Assembly: GCA_964036665.1 (NCBI GenBank)
Contig: OZ038530.1
Span: 2,356,001 to 2,420,000, forward strand
Reading direction: 5' to 3'
DNA: 64,000 nt
Source: Gordius sp. MW1
Taxonomy: Eukaryota; Nematomorpha; Gordioida; Gordea; Gordiidae
Positions 37,735 through 49,807 of this stretch are shown here, piece by piece; position 1 is the first letter of the stretch, and each line of letters starts with the position of its first letter. The position numbers and the translations under genes are program-made. The notes under the pieces were generated by a model. That model was given only the letters and a program-made list of their open reading frames with translations. It ran no database searches and was not told the origin of the DNA.

Positions 37735-40700
37735 TCATGATTTCAAAGTAATAGTTTTCAGATTCTGATAAATATTTACTTGGGATCATAGAAACCACGT
37801 CTGAAAACGACAACTTTCATCGGATGAATACGGTTCAAAGAAAAATATGTGAAAAATTTTGAGGTAAAAATGTTTATTTTTTTCGATTCTATGTGAAGAG
37901 CATAAAAAAAAAATATAAAAGTAAGCCAATTTGAGAATCCTATTATCCTCGATTGACTTCCGCAAAGAGGTTTTAAGCTGCGAGAACTATCATTTTCACA
38001 AAAGACAACGTTTTATTGTTGCGATTAGTTTGTTGTATCGCAACGTGAGTGCTTAATTTTTGAAAATGGCTCTATGCAATCATGATTTCAAAGTAATAGT
38101 TTTCAGATTCTGATAAATTTTTACTTTTTATCATCGAAACCACGTCTGAAAACGACAACTTTCTTCGGATGTATACGGTTCAAAGAAAAATATGTGAAAA
38201 ATTTTGAGGTAAAAATATTTATTTTTTTCGATTCTATGTGAAAGAGCATAAAAAAATATATAAAAGTAAGCCAATTTGAGAATCCTATTATCCTCGATTG
38301 ACTTCCGCAAAGAAATTTTAAGCTGCGAGAACTATCATTTTGACAAAAGACAACGTTTTATTGTTGCGATTAGTTTGTTCTATCGCAACGTGAGTGCTTA
38401 ATTTTTGAAAATGGCTCTATGCAATCATGATTTCAAAGTAATAGTTTTCAGAATCTGATAAATTTTTACTTGGGATCATAGAAACCACGTCTGAAAACGA
38501 CAACTTTCATCGGATGAATACGGTTCAAAGAAAAATATGTGAAAAATTTTGAGGTAAAAATATTTATTTTTTTCGATTCTATGTGAAAGAGCATAAAAAA
38601 ATATATAAAAGTAAGCCAATTTGAGAATCCTATTATCCTCGATTGACTTCCGCAAAGAGGTTTTAAGCTGCGAGAACTATCATTTTCACAAAAGACAACG
38701 TTTTATTGTTGCGATTAGTTTGTTGTATCGCAACGTGAGTGCTTAATTTTTGAAAATGGCTCTATGCAATCATGATTTCAAAGTAATAGTTTTCAGATTC
38801 TGATAAATTTTTACTTTTTATCATCGAAACCACGTCTGAAAACGATAACTTTCTTCGGATGTATACGGTTCAAAGAAAAATATGTGAAAAATTTTGAGGT
38901 AAAAATATTTATTTTTTTCGATTCTATGTGAAAGAGCATAAAAAAATATATAAAAGTAAGCCAATTTGAGAATCCTATTATCCTCGATTGACTTCCGCAA
39001 AGAGGTTTTAAGCTGCGAGAACTATCATTTTGACAAAAGACAACGTTTTATTGTTGCGATTAGTTTGTTGTATCGCAACGTGAGTGCTTAATTTTTGAAA
39101 ATGGCTCTATGCAATCATGATTTCAAAGTAATAGTTTTCAGATTCTGATAAATTTTTACTTGGGATCATAGAAACCACGTCTGAAAACGACAACTTTCAT
39201 CGGATGAATACGGTTGAAAGGAAAATATGTGAAAGATTTTGAGGTAAAAATATTTATTTTTTTCGCCTCTATGTGTAATAGCATGAAAAAATATATAAAA
39301 GTAAGCCAATTTGAGAATCCTATTATCCTCGATTGACTTCCGAAAAGAGGTTTTAAGATGCGAGAACTATCATTTTGACAAAAGACAACGTTTTATTGTT
39401 GCGATTAGTTTGTTGTATCGCAACGTGAGTGCTTAATTTTTCAAAAATGCACTATGCGATCATGATTTCAAAGTAATAGTTTTCTGATTCTGATAAATTT
39501 TTACTTTTTATCATCCAAACCACGTCTGAAAACGACAACTTTCATCGGATGCATACGGTTGAAAGGAAAATATGTGAAAAATTTTGAGGTAAAAATATTT
39601 CTTTTTTTCGATTCTATGTGAAAGAGCATGAAAAAATATATAAGAGTAAGCCAATTTGAGAATCCTATTATCCTCGATTGACTTCCGAAAAGAGGTTTTA
39701 AGATGCGAGAACTATCATTTTGACAAAAGACAACGTTTTATTGTTGCGATTAGTTTGTTGTATCGCAACGTGAGTGCTTAATTTTTGAAAATAGCTCTAT
39801 GCAATCATGATTTCAAAGTAATAGTTTTCAGATTCTGATAAATTTTTACTTTTTATCATCGAAACCACGTCTGAAAACGACAACTTTCTTCGGATGAATA
39901 CGGTTCAAAGAAAAATATGTGAAAAATTTTGAGGTAAAAATATTTATTTTTTTTTCGATTCTATGTGAAAGAGCATAAAAAAATATATAAAAGTAAGCCA
40001 ATTTGAGAATCCTATTATCCTCGATTGACTTCCGCAAAGAGGTTTTAAGCTGCGAGAACTATCATTTTGACAAAAGACAACGTTTTATTGTTGCGATTAG
40101 TTTGTTGTATCGCAACGTGAGTGCTTAATTTTTCAAAAATGGCTCTATGCAATCATGATTTCAAAGTAATAGTTTTCTGATTCTGAGAAATTTTTACTTT
40201 TTATCATCGAAACCACGTCTGAAAACGACAACTTTCATCGAATGCATACGGTTGAAAGAAAAATATGTGAAAAATTTTGAGTTAAAAATATTTATTTTTT
40301 TCGATTCTATGTGAAAGAGCGTAAAAAAATATATAAAAGTAAGCCAATTTGAGAATCCTATTATCCTAGATTGACTTCCTCAAAGAGGTTTTAAGCTGCG
40401 AGAACTATCATTTTGACAAAAGACAACGTTTTATTGTTGCGATTAGTTTGTTGTATCGCAACGTGAGTGCTTAATTTTTGAAAATGGCTCTATGCAATCA
40501 TGATTTCAAAGTAATAGTTTTCAGATTCTGATAAATTTTTACTTGGGATTATAGAAACCACGTCTGAAAACGACAACTTTCATCGGATGAATACGGTTCA
40601 AAGAAAAATATGTGAAAATTTTTGAGGTAAAAATATTTATTTTTTTCGATTCTATGTGAAAGAGCATAAAAAAATATATAAAAGTAAGCCAATTTGAGAA

Positions 40701-40841
40701 TCCTATTATCCTCGATTGACTTCCGCAAAAAGGTTTTAAGCTGCGAGAACTATCATTTTGACAAAAGACAACGTTTTATTGTTGCGATTAGTTTGTTGTA
40801 TCGCAACGTGAGTGCTAATTTTTGAAAATGGCTCTATGCAA
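37735..40841 (+). repeat. 9-monomer higher-order unit, copy 1 (3107 bp)
   Basis: Monomers start at 37735, 38080, 38425, 38770, 39115, 39460, 39805, 40153 and 40498. Markers: AAAATGTTTATTT with TGTGAAGAGC and a long A tract; GATGTATACGG with AAAGAAATTTT; CAGAATCTG with TTTCACAAAAG; GAAAGATTTTG with GTGTAATAGC; CATCCAAACC with ATTTCTTTTT; a nine-T tract; CATCGAATGC with ACTTCCTCAAAG; and GAAAATTTTTGAG with GAGTGCTAATT. Confidence 0.9.
40153..40497 (+). repeat. Hybrid junction monomer (B left, C middle, B body)
   Basis: The entry reads CAAAAATGGCTCTATGCAATC, joining the type B opening CAAAAA to the type C segment TGGCTCTATGCAATC, and then returns to type B with TTTTCTGATTCTGAG. The same arrangement is at 43260, so it was fixed before the 9-monomer duplication. 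A short patch like this suits gene conversion better than a single crossover. Confidence 0.65.
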
Positions 40842-43800
40842 TCATGATTTCAAAGTAATAGTTTTCAGATTTTGATAAATTTTTACTTGGGATCATAGAA
40901 ACCACGTCTGAAAACGACAACTTTCATCGGATGAATACGGTTCAAAGAAAAATATGTGAAAAATTTTGAGGTAAAAATGTTTATTTTTTTCGATTCTATG
41001 TGAAGAGCATAAAAAAAAAATATAAAAGTAAGCCAATTTGAGAATCCTATTATCCTCGATTGACTTCCGCAAAGAGGTTTTAAGCTGCGAGAACTATCAT
41101 TTTCACAAAAGACAACGTTTTATTGTTGCGATTAGTTTGTTGTATCGCAACGTGAGTGCTTAATTTTTGAAAATGGCTCTATGCAATCATGATTTCAAAG
41201 TAATAGTTTTCAGATTCTGATAAATTTTTACTTTTTATCATCGAAACCACGTCTGAAAACGACAACTTTCTTCGGATGTATACGGTTCAAAGAAAAATAT
41301 GTGAAAAATTTTGAGGTAAAAATATTTATTTTTTTCGATTCTATGTGAAAGAGCATAAAAAAATATATAAAAGTAAGCCAATTTGAGAATCCTATTATCC
41401 TCGATTGACTTCCGCAAAGAAATTTTAAGCTGCGAGAACTATCATTTTGACAAAAGACAACGTTTTATTGTTGCGATTAGTTTGTTCTATCGCAACGTGA
41501 GTGCTTAATTTTTGAAAATGGCTCTATGCAATCATGATTTCAAAGTAATAGTTTTCAGAATCTGATAAATTTTTACTTGGGATCATAGAAACCACGTCTG
41601 AAAACGACAACTTTCATCGGATGAATACGGTTCAAAGAAAAATATGTGAAAAATTTTGAGGTAAAAATATTTATTTTTTTCGATTCTATGTGAAAGAGCA
41701 TAAAAAAATATATAAAAGTAAGCCAATTTGAGAATCCTATTATCCTCGATTGACTTCCGCAAAGAGGTTTTAAGCTGCGAGAACTATCATTTTCACAAAA
41801 GACAACGTTTTATTGTTGCGATTAGTTTGTTGTATCGCAACGTGAGTGCTTAATTTTTGAAAATGGCTCTATGCAATCATGATTTCAAAGTAATAGTTTT
41901 CAGATTCTGATAAATTTTTACTTTTTATCATCGAAACCACGTCTGAAAACGACAACTTTCTTCGGATGTATACGGTTCAAAGAAAAATATGTGAAAAATT
42001 TTGAGGTAAAAATATTTATTTTTTTCGATTCTATGTGAAAGAGCATAAAAAAATATATAAAAGTAAGCCAATTTGAGAATCCTATTATCCTCGATTGACT
42101 TCCGCAAAGAGGTTTTAAGCTGCGAGAACTATCATTTTGACAAAAGACAACGTTTTATTGTTGCGATTAGTTTGTTGTATCGCAACGTGAGTGCTTAATT
42201 TTTGAAAATGGCTCTATGCAATCATGATTTCAAAGTAATAGTTTTCAGATTCTGATAAATTTTTACTTGGGATCATAGAAACCACGTCTGAAAACGACAA
42301 CTTTCATCGGATGAATACGGTTGAAAGGAAAATATGTGAAAGATTTTGAGGTAAAAATATTTATTTTTTTCGCCTCTATGTGTAATAGCATGAAAAAATA
42401 TATAAAAGTAAGCCAATTTGAGAATCCTATTATCCTCGATTGACTTCCGAAAAGAGGTTTTAAGATGCGAGAACTATCATTTTGACAAAAGACAACGTTT
42501 TATTGTTGCGATTAGTTTGTTGTATCGCAACGTGAGTGCTTAATTTTTCAAAAATGCACTATGCGATCATGATTTCAAAGTAATAGTTTTCTGATTCTGA
42601 TAAATTTTTACTTTTTATCATCCAAACCACGTCTGAAAACGACAACTTTCATCGGATGCATACGGTTGAAAGGAAAATATGTGAAAAATTTTGAGGTAAA
42701 AATATTTCTTTTTTTCGATTCTATGTGAAAGAGCATGAAAAAATATATAAGAGTAAGCCAATTTGAGAATCCTATTATCCTCGATTGACTTCCGAAAAGA
42801 GGTTTTAAGATGCGAGAACTATCATTTTGACAAAAGACAACGTTTTATTGTTGCGATTAGTTTGTTGTATCGCAACGTGAGTGCTTAATTTTTGAAAATG
42901 GCTCTATGCAATCATGATTTCAAAGTAATAGTTTTCAGATTCTGATAAATTTTTACTTTTTATCATCGAAACCACGTCTGAAAACGACAACTTTCTTCGG
43001 ATGAATACGGTTCAAAGAAAAATATGTGAAAAATTTTGAGGTAAAAATATTTATTTTTTTTTCGATTCTATGTGAAAGAGCATAAAAAAATATATAAAAG
43101 TAAGCCAATTTGAGAATCCTATTATCCTCGATTGACTTCCGCAAAGAGGTTTTAAGCTGCGAGAACTATCATTTTGACAAAAGACAACGTTTTATTGTTG
43201 CGATTAGTTTGTTGTATCGCAACGTGAGTGCTTAATTTTTCAAAAATGGCTCTATGCAATCATGATTTCAAAGTAATAGTTTTCTGATTCTGAGAAATTT
43301 TTACTTTTTATCATCGAAACCACGTCTGAAAACGACAACTTTCATCGAATGCATACGGTTGAAAGAAAAATATGTGAAAAATTTTGAGTTAAAAATATTT
43401 ATTTTTTTCGATTCTATGTGAAAGAGCGTAAAAAAATATATAAAAGTAAGCCAATTTGAGAATCCTATTATCCTAGATTGACTTCCTCAAAGAGGTTTTA
43501 AGCTGCGAGAACTATCATTTTGACAAAAGACAACGTTTTATTGTTGCGATTAGTTTGTTGTATCGCAACGTGAGTGCTTAATTTTTGAAAATGGCTCTAT
43601 GCAATCATGATTTCAAAGTAATAGTTTTCAGATTCTGATAAATTTTTACTTGGGATCATAGAAACCACGTCTGAAAACGACAACTTTCATCGGATGAATA
43701 CGGTTCAAAGAAAAATATGTGAAAATTTTTGAGGTAAAAATATTTATTTTTTTCGATTCTATGTGAAAGAGCATAAAAAAATATATAAAAGTAAGCCAAT

Positions 43801-43948
43801 TTGAGAATCCTATTATCCTCGATTGACTTCCGCAAAAAGGTTTTAAGCTGCGAGAACTATCATTTTGACAAAAGACAACGTTTTATTGTTGCGATTAGTT
43901 TGTTGTATCGCAACGTGAGTGCTAATTTTTGAAAATGGCTCTATGCAA
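40842..43948 (+). repeat. 9-monomer higher-order unit, copy 2 (3107 bp)
   Basis: Monomers start at 40842, 41187, 41532, 41877, 42222, 42567, 42912, 43260 and 43605, each exactly 3107 bp after its partner. I noticed about five differences: AAATTTTTAC for AAATATTTAC, CAGATTTTG for CAGATTCTG, CGACAACTTTC for CGATAACTTTC, ATGGCTC for ATAGCTC, and GGGATCATAG for GGGATTATAG. Equal length and so few changes make this one of the youngest duplications in the window. Confidence 0.9.
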
Positions 43949-46900
43949 TCATGATTTCAAAGTAATAGTTTTCAGATTCTGATAAATTTTTACTTTTTAT
44001 CATCGAAACCACGTCTGAAAACGACAACTTTCATCGGATGAATACGGTTCAAAGAAAAATATGTGAAAAATTTTGAGGTAAAAATATTTATTTTTTTCTA
44101 TTCTATGTGAAAGAGCATAAAAAAATATATAAAAGTAAGCCAATTTGAGAATCCTATTATCCTCGATTGACTTCCGCAAAGAGGTTTTAAGCTGCGAGAA
44201 CTATCATTTTGACAAAAGACAACGTTTTATTGTTGCGATTAGTTTGTTGTATCGCAACGTGAGTGCTTAATTTTTCAAAAATGCACTATGCGATCATGAT
44301 TTCAAAGTAATAGTTTTCTGATTCTGATAAATTTTTACTTGGGATCATAGAAACCACGTCTGAAAACGACAACTTTCATCGTATGAATACGGTTCAAAGA
44401 AAAATATGTGAAAAATTTTGAGGTAAAAATATTTATTTTTTCGATTCTATGTGAAAGAGCATAAAATAATATATAAAAGTAAGCCAATTTGAGAATCCTA
44501 TTATCCTCGATTGACTTCCGCAAAGAGGTTTTAAGCTGCGAGAACTATCATTTTGACAAAAGACAACGTTTTATTGTTGCGATTAGTTTGTTGTATCGCA
44601 ACGTGAGTGCTTAATTTTTGAAAATGGCTCTATGCAATCATGATTTCAAAGTAATAGTTTTCAGATTCTGATAAATTTTTACTTTTTATCATCGAAACCA
44701 CGTCTGAAAACGACAACTTTCATCGGATGAATACGGTTAAAAAAATATGTGAAAAATTTTGAGGTAAAAATATTTATTTTTTTCGATTCTATGTGAAAGA
44801 GCGTAAAAAAATATATAAAAGTAAGCCAATTTGAGAATCCTATTATCCTCGATTGACTTCCGCAAAGAGGTTTTAAGCTGCGAGAACTATCATTTTGACA
44901 AAATGCAACGTTTTATTGTTCCGATTAGTTTGTTGTATCGCAACGTGAGTGCTTAATTTTTCAAAAATGCACTATGCGATCATGATTTCAAAGTAATAGT
45001 TTTCTGATTCTGAGAAATTTTTACTTTTTATCATCGAAACCACGTCTGAAAACGACAACTTTCATCGGATGCATACGGTTGAAAGAAAAATATGTGAAAA
45101 AATTTGAGGTAAAAATATTTATTTTTTTCGATTCTATGTAAAAGAGCGTAAAAAAATATATAAAAGTAAGCCAATTTGAGAATCCTATTATCCTCGATTG
45201 ACTTCCGCAAAGAGGTTTTAAGCTGCGAGAACTATCATTTTGACAAAAGACAATGTTTTATTGTTGCGATTAGTTTGTTGTATCGCAACGTGAGTGCTTA
45301 ATTTTTGAAAACTGCTCTATGCGATCATGATTTCAAAGTAATAGTTTTTAGATTCTGAAAAATTTTTACTTGGGATCATAGAAACCACGTCTGAAAACGA
45401 CAATTTTCATCGGATGCATACGGTTGAAAGGAAAATATGTGAAAAATTTTGAGGTAAAAATATTTATTTTTTTTGATTCTATGTGAAAGAGCATAAAAAA
45501 ATATATAAAAGTAAGCCAATTTGAGAATCCTATTATCCTCGATTGACTTCCGCAAAGAGGTTTTAAGCTGCGAGAACTATCATTTTGACAAAAGACAACG
45601 TTTTATTGTTGCGATTAGTTTTTTGTATCGCAACGTGAGTGCTTAATTTTTCAAAAATGCACTATGCGATCATGATTTCAAAGTAATAGTTTTCAGATTC
45701 TGATAAATTTTTACTTGGGATCATAGAAACCACGTCTGAAAACGACAACTTTCATCGGATGAATACAATTCAAAGAAAAATATGTAAAAAATTTTGGGGT
45801 AAAAATATTTATTTTTTTCGATTCTATGTGGAAAGCATAAAAAAATATATAAAAGTAAGCCAATTTGAGAATTCTATTATCCTCGATTGACTTCCGCAAA
45901 GAGGTTTTAAGCTGCGAGAACTATCATTTTGACAAAAGACAACGTTTTATTGTTGCGATTAGTTTGTTGTATCGCAACGTGAGTGCTTAATTTTTGAAAA
46001 TGGCTCTATGAAATCATGATTTCAAAGTAATAGTTTTCAGATTCTGATAAATTTTTACTTTTTATCATCGAAACCACGTCTGAAAACGACAACTTTCATC
46101 GGATGAATGCGGTTCAAAGAAAAATATGTGAAAAATTTTGAGGTAAAAATATTTATTTTTTTCGATTGTTTTTGAAAGAGCGTAAAAAAATATATAAAAG
46201 TAAGCCAATTTGAGAATCCTATTATCCTCGATTGACTTCCGCAAAGAGGTTTTAAGCTGCGAGAACTATCATTTTGACAAAATGCAACGTTTTATAGTTC
46301 CGATTAGTTTGTTGTATCGCAACGTGAGTGCTTAATTTTTCAAAAATGCACTATGCGATCATGATTTCAAAGTAATAGTTTTCTGATTCTGAGAAATTTT
46401 TACTTTTTATCATCGAAACCACGTCTGAAAACGACAACTTTCATCGGATGCATACGGTTGAAAGAAAAATATGTGAAAAATTTTGAGTTAAAAATATTTA
46501 TTTTTTTCGATTCTATGTGAAAGAGCGTAAAAAAATATATAAAAGTAAGCCAATTTGAGAATCCTATTATCCTCGATTGACTTCCGCAAAGAGGTTTTAA
46601 GCTGCGAGAACTATCATTTTGACAAAAGACAAGGTTTTATTGTTGCGATTAGTTTGTTGTATCGCAACGTGAGTGCTTAATTTTTGAAAACTGCTCTATG
46701 CGATCATGATTTCAAAGTAATAGTTTTTAGATTCTGAAAAATTTTTACTTGGGATCATAGAAACCACGTCTGAAAACGACAACTTTCATCGGATGCATAC
46801 GGTTGAAAGGAAAATATGTGAAAAATTTTGAGGTAAAAATATTTATTTTTTTCGATTCTATGTGAAAGAGCATAAAAAAATATATAAATGTAAGCCAATT

Positions 46901-49462
46901 TGAGAATCCTATTATCCTCGATTGACTTCCGCAAAGAGGTTTTAAGCTGCGAGAACTATCATTTTGACAAAAGACAACGTTTTATTGTTGCGATTAGTTT
47001 GTTGTATCGCAACGTGAGTGCTTAATTTTTCAAAAATGCACTATGCGATCATGATTTCAAAGTAATAGTTTTCTGATTCTGATAAATTTTTACTTTTTAT
47101 CATCGAAACCACGTCTGAAAACGACAACTTTCATCGGATGCATACGGTTGAAAGGAAAATATGTGAAAAATTTTGAGGTAAAAATATTTATTTTTTTCGA
47201 TTCTATGTGAAAGAGCATGAAAAAATATATAAGAGTAAGCCAATTTGAGAATCCTATTATCCTCGATTGACTTCCGAAAAGAGGTTTTAAGATGCGAGAA
47301 CTATCATTTTGACAAAAGACAACGTTTTATTGTTGCGATTAGTTTGTTGTATCGCAACGTGAGTGCTTAATATTTGAAAACTGCTCTATGCGATCATGAT
47401 TTCAAAGTAATAGTTTTTAGATTCTGATAAATTTTTACTTGGGATCATAGAAACCACGTCTGAAAACGACAACTTTCATCGGATGAAAACGGTTGAAAGG
47501 AAAATATGTGAAAAATTTTGAGGTAAAAATATTTATTTTTTTCGCCTCTATGTGAAAGAGCATGAAAAAATATATAAGAGTAAGCCAATTTGAGAATCCT
47601 ATTATCCTCGATTGACTTCCGCAAAGAGGTTTTAAGCTGCGAGAACTATCATTTTGACAAAAGACAACGTTTTATTGTTGCGATTAGTTACTTGTATCGC
47701 AACGTGAGTGCTTAATTTTTCAAAAATGCACTATGCGATCATGATTTCAAAGTAATAGTTTTCAGATTCTGATAAATTTTTACTTGGGATCATAGAAACC
47801 ACGTCTGAAAACGACAACTTTCATCGGATGAATACAATTCAAAGAAAAATATGTGAAAAATTTTGAGGTAAAAATATTTATTTTTTTCGCCTCTATGTGA
47901 AAGAGCATGAAAAAATATATAAGAGTAAGCCAATTTGAGAATCCTATTATCCTCGATTGACTTCCGAAAAGAGGTTTTAAGATGCGAGAACTATCATTTT
48001 GACAAAAGACAACGTTTTATTGTTGCGATTAGTTTGTTGTATCGCAACGTGAGTGCTTAATTTTTCAAAAATGCACTATGCGATCATGATTTCAAAGTAA
48101 TAGTTTTCTGATTCTGATAAATTTTTACTTGGGATCATAGAAACCACGTCTGAAAACGACAACTTTCATCGGATGAATACGGTTCAAAGAAAAATATGTG
48201 AAAAATTTTGAGGTAAAAATATTTATTTTTTCGATTCTATGTGAAAGAGCATAAAATAATATATAAAAGTAAGCCAATTTGAGAATCCTATTATCCTCGA
48301 TTGACTTCCGCAAAGAGGTTTTAAGCTGCGAGAACTATCATTTTGACAAAAGACAACGTTTTATTGTTGCGATTAGTTTGTTGTATCGCAACGTGAGTGC
48401 TTAATTTTTCAAAAATGCATTATGCGATCTTGATTTCAAAGTAATAGTTTTCTGATTCTGAGAAATTTTTACTTTTTATCATCGAAACCACGTCTGAAAA
48501 CGACAACTTTCATCGGATGCATACGGTTGAAAGAAAAATATGTGAAAAAATTTGAGGTAAAAATATTTATTTTTTTCGTTTCTATGTGAAAGAGCGTAAA
48601 AAAATATATAAAAGTAAGCCAATTTGAGAATCCTATTATCCTCGATTGACTTCCGCAAAGAGGTTTTAAGCTGCGAGAACTATCATTTTGACAAAAGACA
48701 ATGTTTTATTGTTGCGATTAGTTTGTTGTATCGCAACGTGAGTGCTTAATTTTTGAAAACTGCTCTATGCGATCATGATTTCAAAGTAATAGTTTTTAGA
48801 TTCTGAAAAATTTTTACTTGGAATCATAGAAACCACGTCTGAAAACGACAACTTTCATCGGATGCATACGGTTGAAAGGAAAATATGTGAAAAATTTTGA
48901 GGTTAAAATATTTATTTTTTTCGATTCTATGTGAAAGAGCATAAAAAAATATATAAAAGTAAGCCAATTTGAGAATCCTATTATCCTCGATTGACTTCCG
49001 CAAAGAGGTTTTAAGCTGCGAGAACTATCATTTTGACAAAAGACAACGTTTTATTGTTGCGATTAGTTTTTTGTATCGCAACGTGAGTGCTTAATTTTTC
49101 AAAAATGCACTATGCGATCATGATTTCAAAGTAATAGTTTTCTGATTCTGATAAATTTTTACTTTTTATCATCGAAACCACGTCTGAAAACGACAACTTT
49201 CATCGGATGCATACGGTTGAAAGGAAAATATGTGAAAAATTTTGAGGTAAAAATATTTATTTTTTTCAATCCTATGTGAAAGAGCATAAAAAAATATATA
49301 AGAGTAAGCCAATTTGAGAATCCTATTATCCTCGATTGACTTCCGCAAAGAGGTTTTAAGCTGCGAGAACTATCATTTTGACAAAAGACAATGTTTTATT
49401 GTTGCGATTAGTTTGTTGTATCGCAACGTGAGTGCTTAATTTTTGAAAACTGCTCTATGCGA
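43949..49462 (+). repeat. Mixed section, 16 monomers
   Basis: Monomers start at 43949, 44294, 44638, 44980, 45325, 45670, 46014, 46359, 46704, 47049, 47394, 47739, 48084, 48428, 48773 and 49118. The pair 46014 and 46359 (GATGAATGCGG with TATAGTTCCG, then GAGTTAAAAA with CAAGGTTTT) recurs at 52567 and 56361. The stretch from 47049 recurs 10692 bp downstream. Monomer 44638 lacks bases at GGTTAAAAAAATATG. Monomer 45670 has several private changes, including GTGGAAAGC and GAATTCTATT. Confidence 0.8.
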
Positions 49463-49807
49463 TCATGATTTCAAAGTAATAGTTTTTAGATTCTGAAAAA
49501 TTTTTACTTGGAATCATAGAAACCACGTCTGAAAACGACAACTTTCATCGGATGCATACGGTTGAAAGGAAAATATGTGAAAAATTTTGAGGTAAAAATA
49601 TTTATTTTTTTCGATTCTATGTGAAAGAGCATAAAAAAATATATAAAAGTAAGCCAATTTGAGAATCCTATTATCCTCGATTGACTTCCGCAAAGAGGTT
49701 TTAAGATGCGAGAACTATCATTTTGACAAAAGACAACGTTTTATTGTTGCGATTAGTTTGTTGTATCGCAACGTGAGTGCTTAATTTTTGAAAACTGCTC
49801 TATGCGA
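47049..49807 (+). repeat. Dispersed 8-monomer duplication, left copy
   Basis: Monomers start at 47049, 47394, 47739, 48084, 48428, 48773, 49118 and 49463. The same succession appears at 57741-60498, offset 10692 bp, or 31 monomers. Shared rare marks are TTAATATTTG, GTTACTTGTATC, ACAATTCAAAG, GCATAAAATAAT, TGCATTATGCGATCTTG, CGTTTCTATG, GAGGTTAAAAT and CAATCCTATG. Confidence 0.85.
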
